Source of the DNA: CAZLRH01 sp964562015
GTDB taxonomy: Bacteria > Verrucomicrobiota > Verrucomicrobiia > Opitutales > JABDGR01
Direction of reading: 5' to 3'
DNA length: 29,412 bases
NCBI GenBank assembly: GCA_964562015.1
Contig: CAZLRH010000035.1
Location: 1 to 29,412 of the forward strand
Below are positions 15,131 to 22,473 of this stretch, piece by piece. The stretch's first letter is position 1, and the number at the start of each line of letters is the position of its first letter. Under the pieces are notes generated by a model. It made no database searches. It was not told where the DNA came from and was given only the letters and a program-made list of their open reading frames with translations. Made by a program: the position numbers and the translations under genes.

Positions 15131-16381
15131 TTACTTCGTCGGATCCCAGTAGTTGCCGCTGATCGCAATCAAGCACTGGAGCGTGACGGAGTCTTCGTAA
15201 TAATCCTCATGCGTGGTGCGCACGGAGTCGTACAGCGCGTTGAGCCATTCGGGGTGCGTCGGGTCCAGCATCGCCGCCACCGCCAGCGGCGACGCGAAGA
15301 ACGTGGTGAAGTAGTTGTTGCCCGACACATTGGTGCCGTCGAGTTTGTAACCGGCGCGCAGGGCGGATGCTTTGCCGCCCGTCTTCGTGCGCGCCCACAC
15401 CGCCATTTTCTTCGCCTGCGCGAGCGAGATGGCGTCGTTGTTGAGCAGGGCATCCAAGCCCAGCCGCCACGGATCCCGCCCGGCATTGTAGTCGTAAAAA
15501 CCGTCCGTGTTGGCTTCGAGGAACTTACCCGTCACGGGCTTGGGCGCCGTTCGCGCGTCTTTGCTGAAGTCCGGCAACAAGCCGGTGACCGGACTGTAAT
15601 TGGCCTGAATCGCCGTGATGACGGCCGCACTATTCGTGGCCACGGTGTTCCAGGTCGCATTCCCGGTAAAACGCGCCCACGCCCGGAAATGGCTCGGCAT
15701 GAAGTCGGAGGTGCGCGGCGTGTCCTGGTTGTATTTGCTGCCCTTAGGGTTGACCCAATCGCCCAGCATCGGCACGCGGCTTTGCGGGCCGATGGTCGAG
15801 GCCATGATACCGGCCAGCCGGGTGCCGGCCAGTGCCGCGTAATTGTAGGTCCCGCTGCTGCCCCATTGCCGGTCGGCGAGCATAAGGCCGTAGGCAATGT
15901 CGGCGTCGCCGTCAAAAGCGCTGTCCGAATCGTCCGGCGAGTCCGGCACCTGCCATGCCATCAGCCGGGCATCAATGACACTCGGATGCGCGAGCGCGAA
16001 CCGCAGCAAGCCGTCAAACTGCGCGTGCGCGTTGGCATCGTAGCCGGCCATCAGCGGCACAATCACCATCCCATAACCCTGCCCTTCGGAAACGGTGGAG
16101 TTGGGATCCTCCGAACCAAAGGAGATGCGGTACAACGGCAGGCCCTGCGCATCCGTGCCGGCGGATTTCAGGTACTTGTTGCGCCAATAAGTATAAAAGG
16201 CGCGGACATCGTCATCAAGTTGCGCCTGGGTGTGATTCGTGGGTTTGATGGCGCCGCCGCCATAGAGGACATGCTGGGGAAACGGATAGAACGGCACATC
16301 GCCCGCCGCAAAAACCGGGGCCGCCGCGAACAGCGCGCAGGCACCGAGGGACAAAATTCCGGACCAACGGAGAATTTTCAT
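15131..16381 (-). CDS. secreted glycoside hydrolase family 8 (endoglucanase/xylanase-like)
   Basis: ATG 16381 is preferred: it is preceded by GGGAGG and begins a signal peptide (MKILRWSGILSLGACALFAA, cleavage near AFA/AG at about 26). A longer frame from 16573 only reads the GC-rich leader. The mature 416-residue precursor shows GH8 landmarks: SEGQGYGM with the likely proton donor E99, SAFDGDADIAYGLMLAD with D157/D159, W-rich GDWVNP, and DGFYDYNAGRDPWRLGLD. GH8 enzymes cut beta-1,4 glucans, xylans, chitosans or licheninan by an inverting (alpha/alpha)6 barrel; the substrate cannot be chosen here. No cellulose-synthase genes are near, so a role in outside polysaccharide degradation is more likely than cellulose synthesis. 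Confidence 0.9.
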   Translation of the reverse strand: MKILRWSGILSLGACALFAAAPVFAAGDVPFYPFPQHVLYGGGAIKPTNHTQAQLDDDVRAFYTYWRNKYLKSAGTDAQGLPLYRISFGSEDPNSTVSEGQGYGMVIVPLMAGYDANAHAQFDGLLRFALAHPSVIDARLMAWQVPDSPDDSDSAFDGDADIAYGLMLADRQWGSSGTYNYAALAGTRLAGIMASTIGPQSRVPMLGDWVNPKGSKYNQDTPRTSDFMPSHFRAWARFTGNATWNTVATNSAAVITAIQANYSPVTGLLPDFSKDARTAPKPVTGKFLEANTDGFYDYNAGRDPWRLGLDALLNNDAISLAQAKKMAVWARTKTGGKASALRAGYKLDGTNVSGNNYFTTFFASPLAVAAMLDPTHPEWLNALYDSVRTTHEDYYEDSVTLQCLIAISGNYWDPTK

Positions 16382-16600
16382 AGGACCTCCCAGAAAAGCA
16401 CAACCCTCCCCGGCACACCGCGCGGCGGAGGGCCGCGGCGGCGCCGGAAAGGCAGGTTGCGTGGCGCCGGCCCATCGACCCGGAGCGCAGAGGAAGAAAG
16501 TGAAGGCCCTCTCCCCGGGCGGCCCGTCGCCGAGAGGCCGGGCCAGCAACGCTGCAAAAGTTAAGAGCGGCACGGGCCATTAGTATTTCGAATATTATGC
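16382..16600 (-). promoter_or_regulatory. long GC-rich structured leader of the GH8 gene
   Basis: On the minus strand an AT-rich patch with a -10-like CATAAT (16599-16594) is followed by about 190 bp of GC-rich DNA before ATG 16381. It can form strong hairpins: GGCCCGGCCTCTC near 16545-16533 pairs with GGAGAGGGCC near 16514-16505, and CCGGCGCC near 16469 pairs with a second copy near 16446. A part reading GCCACGCAACCTGCC resembles a B12-box, but the rest of a cobalamin riboswitch is not there. I cannot match it to a known riboswitch. It could also be an untranslated repeat. Confidence 0.35.
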
Positions 16601-16716
16601 ATAAAATTTAAGAATGCCGAAACTTTCGCCGGTTGGACAGCATTGGACTGTGCAAGTGTCCCTCGCAAATTCGCATTGTCCCGGTGGGAAAATTACTCTT
16701 TTCACATCGGCGCGCT

Positions 16717-16770
16717 GAGGGCAGCGCGCCCTACCCGGAACCTAGCCTGTGGGTAGGGCGGGCTGCCCTC
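16717..16770. repeat. palindrome with 20-bp arms (GGGCAGC...CTACCC type)
   Basis: Arms 16717-16736 and 16751-16770 match at 19 of 20 positions with a 14-nt loop. It lies upstream of the GAF-domain gene, in the 479-bp gene-free stretch 16382-16860, which otherwise holds the GH8 leader and nothing else I can name. It differs in sequence from the palindromes at 13202 and 17312. Confidence 0.85.
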
Positions 16771-16860
16771 GCCCGCCGTCAAGTTTTTTCCGAAATTTGC
16801 CTTTCTCCCGACGGGAAAGTTTGCCACCCGTCAGCCGCCGCGCTACTCCCCTCTTTTCCC

Positions 16861-17277
16861 ATGCCCACCCTCGTCCCCGCCGCCCAAGCCTGGCTCGAAG
16901 CCTTTGTAAAAACGCACGGCGGCATCGCTGGCACGGTGCACCGCCGCGAAGGCGACAACCTGCTGCTAAGCGCGGCCGTAAACATCCCGCCGCCGGTCGT
17001 CGCCATTACCGCCACCGTGCCCAAGGGCAAGGGCATGGCCGGTCTCGCCCTCGAACGCCGCCAGCCCGTGCAGACGTGCAATTTGCAGACGGATAAAACC
17101 GGCGACGTGCGCCCCGGCGCGCGGGCCGTCAACGCCCAGGCCGCCGTCGCGTTGCCGGTGCCGGATGGAAAAGGCGAGGTCCGCGCCGTCGTCGGCATTG
17201 CGTTTGCCCACGAGCAGGAACTCGCGCCGACAACGCTGCAAAAACTGAGCGCGGACGCCGCGACGGCGCCGGCATGA
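16861..17277 (+). CDS. GAF-domain protein
   Basis: This 138-residue protein is read from ATG 16861. The frame is open for a further 76 codons upstream, but that part is the palindromic intergenic DNA. It is a single GAF-type domain: a first helix (AAQAWLEAFVKTHGG), strands GTVHRREGDNLLLSAAVNIP, the conserved KGKGMAGLALERRQPVQTCNLQ, and a core AAVALPVPDGKGEVRAVVGIAF. Stand-alone GAF proteins bind small ligands such as nucleotides, or sense redox state or nitric oxide. No output domain is attached. A REP-like palindrome separates its end from the convergent pseudouridine synthase gene. Ligand and partner are unknown. Confidence 0.75.
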   Translation: MPTLVPAAQAWLEAFVKTHGGIAGTVHRREGDNLLLSAAVNIPPPVVAITATVPKGKGMAGLALERRQPVQTCNLQTDKTGDVRPGARAVNAQAAVALPVPDGKGEVRAVVGIAFAHEQELAPTTLQKLSADAATAPA

Positions 17278-17311
17278 TAAAGTCACGTAATAAGACAATC
17301 AATCCCATCGT

Positions 17312-17377
17312 AGCGCGGAGCTTGAGCCCGCGCTAGTCCTGATGGAAATCCCTGAGCGCGAGCTGAAGCTCCGCGCT
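17312..17377. repeat. REP-like palindrome related to that at 13202
   Basis: Arms 17312-17334 and 17355-17377 match at 21 of 23 positions. The arm core GCGCGGAGCTTGAGCCCGCGC differs from that of 13202-13279 by a single base. It lies between the convergent GAF and RluA-type genes, so it can fold on both transcripts and may act as a shared terminator. Confidence 0.87.
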
Positions 17378-17387
17378 CCTAAAAACT

Positions 17388-18179
17388 TCACCGCCCCGGC
17401 CTCGTCGCCGTATAAAACTCCTCCGGCACGGGCGATTCGGCCGCGAATTTCAGGCTCGGAATCTTCAGCCCCGCCGCGTGCAGAAATAGGCGCTTGAGGC
17501 CGGTGCGTTTCGCGAACGTGCGGTTGAACTCAAAATCGCCGTAAGTGGCGTCGCCGATGATGGGATGGTGGTGCGTCGCGCATTGCACGCGCAACTGGTG
17601 GGTCCGTCCTGTCAACGGCTCCAGGCGCAGGAGCGACAACTCCATCCCGCCGCCCGCCGCGCTGGACTCGAGGCACTGGTAAACAGTCTCCGCGGTCTGG
17701 CTGTCCGCGGCGAGGCCCACTTTCACCCGCACGCCCCTGCCCGCCAGCGGTCCGCCGGGCTTGGCGCGGGCGAGGCGATCGTTCCACTGCCCGCGCGGCG
17801 GGCGCGGACGGCCCAGCGCGAGGGCGAAATATATTTTATGCGCGCGCCCCTCGGCAAAAGCCCGCCGTCCGGCGGCCGCCGCCTCGATCGTCACCGCCGT
17901 CAACACCAGGCCGGAGGTCGGCGAATCGAGCCGGTTGATGAGGTACAAAATCCCGGGGTCGTCCGGCCCCGCCGGTGTCCAGCGGTAACATTCCTGCTCG
18001 TGGTCGTAGCGCGCGTTGAGCAGGGACTTCGCCTGGTCGCCGGCGTCATTGGGGTGGGTCAACACGCCCGCGGGTTTGTCGAGCGCGAGGAGACCCTGCG
18101 CGCCCGCCGCCGCCACGTGCGCGCCGCGCGCCAGTGGCAGCACGCGCGCCCAGTCCGGCGTCCTGTTCTCCGTACTCAT
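17388..18179 (-). CDS. RluA-family pseudouridine synthase
   Basis: The protein has 263 residues from ATG 18179, chosen because it overlaps the stop of the upstream gene as ATGA. The RluA-type catalytic motif is INRLDSPTSGLVL, with the nucleophilic Asp in RLD. Other family motifs are LLALDKPAGVLTHP near the N terminus, KIYFALALGRP, LEPLTGRTHQLRVQ and HHPIIGDATYG. These enzymes convert uridine to pseudouridine in rRNA or tRNA. Which RNA is targeted cannot be told. No S4 domain is seen at the N terminus, as in RluA and TruC-like members. It is translationally coupled to the TonB-like gene, which in turn overlaps maf. Confidence 0.9.
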   Translation of the reverse strand: MSTENRTPDWARVLPLARGAHVAAAGAQGLLALDKPAGVLTHPNDAGDQAKSLLNARYDHEQECYRWTPAGPDDPGILYLINRLDSPTSGLVLTAVTIEAAAAGRRAFAEGRAHKIYFALALGRPRPPRGQWNDRLARAKPGGPLAGRGVRVKVGLAADSQTAETVYQCLESSAAGGGMELSLLRLEPLTGRTHQLRVQCATHHHPIIGDATYGDFEFNRTFAKRTGLKRLFLHAAGLKIPSLKFAAESPVPEEFYTATRPGR

Positions 18180-19588
18180 CGATAATAGAAAGTAATTTGC
18201 ACGCTTTCCTTCTGACCGAAACGGTCGATCATCTCCTGCGTCCACGGGTCGAACGGCGCGGGCCGCTGCACGGCCTCGACGCACAGCGAGGTCGCGCCGC
18301 GGCTGGCGGTGGCATCGACGACCTGGAGGCTGCCCGGCACGAGATTGCCCTGCCAGTCCACCTGGAACACCACAATCACATGCGAGCCGAGGTCGCCCGG
18401 CGCAAAATTAAAATTATCGCCGAGTATGAACCACTGGGATTGGATGGCTTCCATCATGCGTTTCGTGTAAACGCCAAACACGCTCAACCGGGAATTAAGG
18501 CCCGCCACGCCGATGTTGCGCGCGCTGCTGATGCTGTCCACCAGCGGGCCGGACGAAACCAATTGTTTCACCTGCGGACGCGGCAGGGGCCGCGGCGGGG
18601 AGTTGGGCGACGGCGGCGAATCCGGCGCGGGCGGCGGCGCCTGGGTGGCTTGGAGGGACGGCGGCAGTTCCGGCGTCTGGGTCACCGGTTTGGGCGCGGT
18701 GGTTTCGGGCGCCGGTGTTTCTGTCGGCGGATTGTCGGCCGGTTTGGGCGGCGCGGCCGAAGGCGGTTTGTCCACGGGATTTTCCGTGGGCTTTTCCGTC
18801 GGCGCGTCGGCCGGTTTTTCCGCGAGCTTTACGCCCGCGCCGTTGTCGTCGGTCGATTTCCCCTGCAAGGCCTCGGGCAGGACAATGGGCGGGCTGGGTT
18901 CCGAAATCGACGGCAAGTTCGCTGGATTGGGTTGCGGCTCGAAGGGTGTTTTGGGTGCGGGCGTTTGCAACTGCGGCTGGGCCTCCTTCGGTGTGGGTGG
19001 CGTCTCCGGCGTGGGCTGGGCGGGCGGAGAGGGTTGCGCGGCGGGGTTGGGTTGGACCTGCGGCGACGGCGGGGTTTGCGGGGCAGGCGGCGAAGGTTGT
19101 GACGCCGGGGACGGCTGCGAAGGCGGCGGACTCGCAGGCACCGGCGGACGCAAATCACCGGTCACCACTTTGAGCAGGTCTTGCTGCTCGCCCTTTATCG
19201 TAGGTAGTTCGGCGGTGCTGGTGGGGTCGGGCTTTTCCTGCGCGGCCCGGGTATTGCGGTCAGAAGTATTGTTCGTTTTGTCCGGCTCGGCCTCGGGCGC
19301 ATCGGGGTTGGTCTCGACAAAGCGCAAATCGTCCGGCGTCAATGGCTGCAACGCGTACTCGGGGGGCGGAGGAGGAGGAGGAGGGGCCGTGAGGGCCGTC
19401 AACGCGGAACTCGACCGCGGCATCACAAAGAGAAACGAGCCATGCAATAGCAGCGTGAGCAACACCGCGATGGCCGTGCCGATGCGCGACTCCGTGCGCC
19501 CCTGCACAACGCGGTCGAATTCGGGCCATGGGCGCCGTTCGCGCCGCACGGGCGCGGGCGCCGGAGATTTGTTCGGCGGATTAGTCAC
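18176..19588 (-). CDS. TonB/TolA-like proline-rich periplasm-spanning protein
   Basis: The 470-residue protein has the layout of an energy transducer. A basic cytoplasmic head (1-36) is followed by one transmembrane helix (about 37-56, IGTAIAVLLTLLLHGSFLFV) and then a very long Pro-, Ala-, Glu- and Thr-rich linker starting with eight or more prolines (about 68-330). A folded C-terminal domain (about 365-470) has MMEAIQSQWF, GSHVIVVFQVDWQGNLVPGSLQVV and ESVQITFYYR, resembling TonB C-terminal or TolA domains. Such proteins link the inner membrane to outer-membrane receptors. No ExbB/ExbD genes are close by. Its start overlaps maf by 8 bp and its end overlaps the RluA-type gene by 4 bp. Confidence 0.8.
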   Translation of the reverse strand: MTNPPNKSPAPAPVRRERRPWPEFDRVVQGRTESRIGTAIAVLLTLLLHGSFLFVMPRSSSALTALTAPPPPPPPPEYALQPLTPDDLRFVETNPDAPEAEPDKTNNTSDRNTRAAQEKPDPTSTAELPTIKGEQQDLLKVVTGDLRPPVPASPPPSQPSPASQPSPPAPQTPPSPQVQPNPAAQPSPPAQPTPETPPTPKEAQPQLQTPAPKTPFEPQPNPANLPSISEPSPPIVLPEALQGKSTDDNGAGVKLAEKPADAPTEKPTENPVDKPPSAAPPKPADNPPTETPAPETTAPKPVTQTPELPPSLQATQAPPPAPDSPPSPNSPPRPLPRPQVKQLVSSGPLVDSISSARNIGVAGLNSRLSVFGVYTKRMMEAIQSQWFILGDNFNFAPGDLGSHVIVVFQVDWQGNLVPGSLQVVDATASRGATSLCVEAVQRPAPFDPWTQEMIDRFGQKESVQITFYYR

Positions 19589-20264
19589 GGAAACGCGGGT
19601 CGTCCAGACTAGGCGCGGCGGCGTTTTTAATCAAGGCCCGTTCGTGCAAACGCGCCGCCACCCACTCGAGCGGCAGGCCCATGATGTTCGTGAATGATCC
19701 GCGATAGCGCGCGAGAATCAGCTCGCGCCCCTCCTGGATGCCGTAGGCGCCCGCCTTGTCCAGCGGGTTGACCTGCGCGAAATACGCGTTGATGCGCGCC
19801 TCATCCAAAGTCTGGAAAGTAACCTCGCTCGTCTCGCAATGGGTGGCGTCGGGAAATTGCACACGGTTCATCGCATCGTCCGGGATGGTCTTCGCGTTGC
19901 CTTTAGGCAGGGGCGTCGCTTGCGACGGCCCACCCCTCCTCCACAAACACACGCCCGTATAAACCACATGGGTGCGCCCGGACAAACGCCGCAACATCGC
20001 GCGGGCCTCGTCCAAATCCCGCGGCTTGTTCAAAATCTCGCGGCCCAGCGCAACCGTCGTGTCCGCCGCCAACACCCACGCGCCCGGATGCGCCGCGCAC
20101 GCCCACGCCGCCTTGAGCGCGGCATTATGCAAGACCAACTCGCGCGGGTCGGACTCCGGCGCCTCGAACTCAATCACCGGCGCCGTCAATGCCTCAAATT
20201 TTACGCCCAGCAACCCCAGCAATTCCCGGCGGCGGGGCGAGGCAGAAGCGAGGATGAGGCTCAT
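19581..20264 (-). CDS. maf: Maf family nucleotide pyrophosphatase
   Basis: This 227-residue protein starts with the Maf signature LILASASPRRRELL (about 3-16) and has the conserved AADTTVALG (D68 is the likely catalytic or metal-binding Asp), NKPRDLDEA, LSGRTHVVYTGV, KAGAYGIQEG and NIMGLPLE. Maf proteins hydrolyse non-canonical or methylated nucleoside triphosphates such as dTTP/UTP or m7GTP, keeping them from nucleic acids. A stretch of about 30 residues after GVCLW (about 108-137) is longer than in common Maf proteins. It is the first gene of a three-gene overlapping unit with the TonB-like and RluA-type genes. Confidence 0.93.
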   Translation of the reverse strand: MSLILASASPRRRELLGLLGVKFEALTAPVIEFEAPESDPRELVLHNAALKAAWACAAHPGAWVLAADTTVALGREILNKPRDLDEARAMLRRLSGRTHVVYTGVCLWRRGGPSQATPLPKGNAKTIPDDAMNRVQFPDATHCETSEVTFQTLDEARINAYFAQVNPLDKAGAYGIQEGRELILARYRGSFTNIMGLPLEWVAARLHERALIKNAAAPSLDDPRFRD

Positions 20265-20373
20265 GGATGAAAAGTTTTTTCAGGAAATGACTAAAACTTC
20301 AAATATGCAAAAATTAAAAAAATCGCGCAGTACAGCAGGGACGCAGGGGAGCAGAGACAAAAAGAAGAAGAGC

Positions 20374-20443
20374 AACCGCAGATTACGCAGATTAACGCAG
20401 ATTTTGACTTACTGAAATCTGTGCAAATCGGTGGAATCTGTGG
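20374..20443. repeat. periodic inverted repeat (CGCAGATTA units), left of the small membrane gene
   Basis: Bases 20374-20403 carry three units, CCGCAGATTA, CGCAGATTAA and CGCAGATT. A degenerate reverse-complement arm lies at 20415-20443 (AATCTGTGCAAATCGGTGG and on). The first 25 bases are also complementary at 24 of 25 positions to 20951-20975, on the far side of the small membrane gene. The gap 20265-20546 contains nothing else I can identify. Confidence 0.8.
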
Positions 20444-20546
20444 AAAAAATCTCTGCTCCTCTGCGGCTCAGCGCGAGTTCTCCTCACCGCTTACGCACTT
20501 GCTCGTTGATTGCAGCAAAACCGCCATTTTGGTGTTAATAGATTCC

Positions 20547-20804
20547 ATGCCCGACATCACCAATCCCAGGCTGCTCTGGTGCAAAGGCATCCTCTTCGTC
20601 GTGCTGGGGGCGTTGGCCGCCGGGTTGCTGCTCCTGTTTCATCCCGACTGGACGACTGCCGCACTGCTAGTCCTCGCGATTTGGGCGTTTTGCCGGGCGT
20701 ACTATTTTGCCTTCTACGTCATCGAGCACTACATCGATCCGAGCCATAAATTCGCCGGGCTCGGGGCGTTAGTCCGTTACATACTGAGACGGAAAGCGGA
20801 CTAA
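20547..20804 (+). CDS. small two-helix membrane protein
   Basis: This 85-residue protein is read from ATG 20547, the first start that is followed by a sensible sequence. It has two hydrophobic helices (about 11-31 and 36-57) joined by a short loop HPDWTTA. A polar tail HYIDPSHKFAGLGALVRYILRRKAD follows, with basic residues that would stay in the cytoplasm. No family is recognised with certainty; it resembles small DUF-type inner-membrane proteins. The coding frame lies between two copies of the periodic repeat placed in inverted orientation (20374 and 20951), which is unusual for such a small gene. Confidence 0.65.
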   Translation: MPDITNPRLLWCKGILFVVLGALAAGLLLLFHPDWTTAALLVLAIWAFCRAYYFAFYVIEHYIDPSHKFAGLGALVRYILRRKAD

Positions 20805-20950
20805 TGACTCCCGCAAGAAAAGAATCAAAAACCGCTCATCTGCGCTTATCTTCGCTAATCGATTAAAAGATTTTGCCTGGATTTCCGGATGTGCGAGCAT
20901 GAGCGCGGATTAGCAGTTTCCTTTCCTCCGTTCCTATTTTGTTTTCATCG

Positions 20951-20975
20951 GCGTCAATCTGCGTAATCTGCGGTT
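20951..20975. repeat. inverted copy of the periodic repeat, right of the small membrane gene
   Basis: GCGTCAATCTGCGTAATCTG and the next five bases are the reverse complement of 20374-20398 with one mismatch in 25. A weaker related run, ATCTGCGCTTATCTTCGCTA, lies near 20838-20857. Both sit in the gap 20805-21059 before hemL, where no gene is seen. Confidence 0.8.
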
Positions 20976-21059
20976 TCGCTCTGCCTCCTTGTTTGGATTT
21001 TCCATTTCCTATTTTCTGCTTCCCATTTTGAATTTTGCATCTTGAATCTTAAATAAATC

Positions 21060-22343
21060 ATGCCCTCCCCTCTGTCCGACGCCCTCTTTGCCCGCGCCCA
21101 GCAACACATTCCCGGCGGGGTGAATTCCCCCGTGCGCGCGTTTCGCGGGGTCGGCGGCACGCCTTTTTTCACCGTGCGTGCCAATGGCTGCAAGCTGTAC
21201 ACCGCCGACGGCGCGGAGTTGATCGATTACGTCTGCACCTGGGGCCCCGCGCTGTTCGGGCACAACCACCCGCGCATTCGCAACGCCGTCGCCGACGCCC
21301 TGGCGCGCGGCACCAGTTTCGGCACGCCGGGCCCGCACGAGGTGCAGATGGCCGAGGCCCTTGTGGCGCTTGTGCCGTCGCTCGAACTCGTGCGCCTGTG
21401 CAACAGTGGCACCGAGGCCACGATGTCGTGCGTGCGGCTCGCGCGCGGATTCACGGGCCGCGACAAAATCATCAAATTCTCCGGCTGCTACCACGGGCAC
21501 GTCGACGCACTCCTTGTCAAGGCCGGCTCCGGCGCGCTGACGCTCGGCCACCCCGACAGCGCCGGCATTCCCGCCGCCACTGCCGCCGATACCATCGTTC
21601 TTCCGTTCAATGACCTCGCCGCCGTGGATGCCGCCTTCGCCGCCTGGCCCGGCCAGATTGCCGGCGTCATCCTCGAGCCGTATCCCGCCAACGTCGGGCT
21701 CATTCTCCCCGACCCTGGCTTTCTCGCGGGCTTGCGCGAACGCTGCACGCGCGCGGGCACCGTGCTCATTTTTGACGAAGTGATGACGGGCTTCCGCCTC
21801 GCCGCCGGCGGCGTGCAGGAAGTCACCGGCGTCAAGCCCGACCTCACCGCGCTCGGCAAAATCATCGGTGGCGGGCTGCCGGTGGGCGCGTTTGGCGGCC
21901 GGCGCGACATCATGGAAAAAATCGCGCCGCTCGGCCCGGTGTATCAGGCCGGCACGCTCAGCGGCAATCCCCTCGCGGTCGCCGCAGGGCTGGCCGCGCT
22001 CACGCTGATCAAGGAAAAACCGCCCTATGCCGCGCTCGAAACCGCCGGGCAAAAAATCGCGCAGGCCCTGCGCGCCGCCGCGAAAAAGAAAGGCCTTCCC
22101 CTGCAAGTGCCGCAAACCGGTTCGATGTTCTCCCTCTTTTTCACGAATACGCCCGTGCGCGACTACGCGAGCGCGCTCACCAGCGACGCCGGAATTTTCA
22201 AAAAACTTTTCCACGCCGCGCTCGACCGCGGGGTTTATCTCCCGCCCTCGAACTACGAAACGTGCTTCATCAGCACCGCGCACGACGAAGCCGCGCTGGA
22301 CCAGACCATCGACGTGCTGGCCAAGGCACTCGCGACGATTTAG
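21060..22343 (+). CDS. hemL: glutamate-1-semialdehyde 2,1-aminomutase
   Basis: The 427-residue length is normal for HemL. Family landmarks are IPGGVNSPVRAFRGVGGTPFF at the start, WGPALFGHNHP, CNSGTEATMSCVRLARGFTGRDKI, FSGCYHGHVDALLV and FDEVMTGFRL, with the PLP-binding lysine near residue 265 in LGKIIGGGLPVGAFGG. The enzyme turns glutamate-1-semialdehyde into 5-aminolevulinate, the last step of the C5 route to tetrapyrroles. hemA is not in the window. No clear Shine-Dalgarno sequence precedes the ATG. The leader is AT-rich. A periodic inverted repeat follows 18 bp after the stop. Confidence 0.96.
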   Translation: MPSPLSDALFARAQQHIPGGVNSPVRAFRGVGGTPFFTVRANGCKLYTADGAELIDYVCTWGPALFGHNHPRIRNAVADALARGTSFGTPGPHEVQMAEALVALVPSLELVRLCNSGTEATMSCVRLARGFTGRDKIIKFSGCYHGHVDALLVKAGSGALTLGHPDSAGIPAATAADTIVLPFNDLAAVDAAFAAWPGQIAGVILEPYPANVGLILPDPGFLAGLRERCTRAGTVLIFDEVMTGFRLAAGGVQEVTGVKPDLTALGKIIGGGLPVGAFGGRRDIMEKIAPLGPVYQAGTLSGNPLAVAAGLAALTLIKEKPPYAALETAGQKIAQALRAAAKKKGLPLQVPQTGSMFSLFFTNTPVRDYASALTSDAGIFKKLFHAALDRGVYLPPSNYETCFISTAHDEAALDQTIDVLAKALATI

Positions 22344-22361
22344 GTTGGGTTGAGAGCAAGA

Positions 22362-22453
22362 GTTTTGACAGAATTAACAAAATTAACGGAATTGCAGCGC
22401 AAGCACCAAGGCGCTCAGTAAATTTTTCCAATTCTGTTAATTCTGTCTAAAAC
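22362..22453. repeat. periodic inverted repeat (AGAATTAAC units) after hemL
   Basis: The left arm 22362-22394 begins GTTTTGACAGAATTAACA and the right arm 22428-22453 reads CCAATTCTGTTAATTCTGTC onward. They pair once one extra 10-nt unit (AAATTAACGG) in the left arm is looped out. It lies between two genes on the same strand and may end hemL transcription. The sequence differs from the CGCAGATT type, but the layout is the same. Confidence 0.82.
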
Positions 22454-22473
22454 CCTTCCTTTTCCTCTGTCTC

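Noticed and set aside
16440..16475. Cobalamin riboswitch suggested by a B12-box-like segment
   Set aside because: The other conserved parts of the cobalamin riboswitch are not found in the leader, and the downstream gene is a glycosidase.
15053..16564. 503-codon plus-strand open frame opposite the GH8 gene
   Set aside because: Antisense shadow; the translation is Arg/Val/Gly-rich with no domain, while the minus strand shows GH8 motifs and a signal peptide.
18513..19697. 394-codon plus-strand Gly-rich frame opposite the TonB-like gene
   Set aside because: The glycine-rich sequence is just the complement of the proline-rich linker; there is no start context or domain.
21009..22283. 424-codon minus-strand open frame opposite hemL
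   Set aside because: Antisense shadow of a gene with all HemL motifs.
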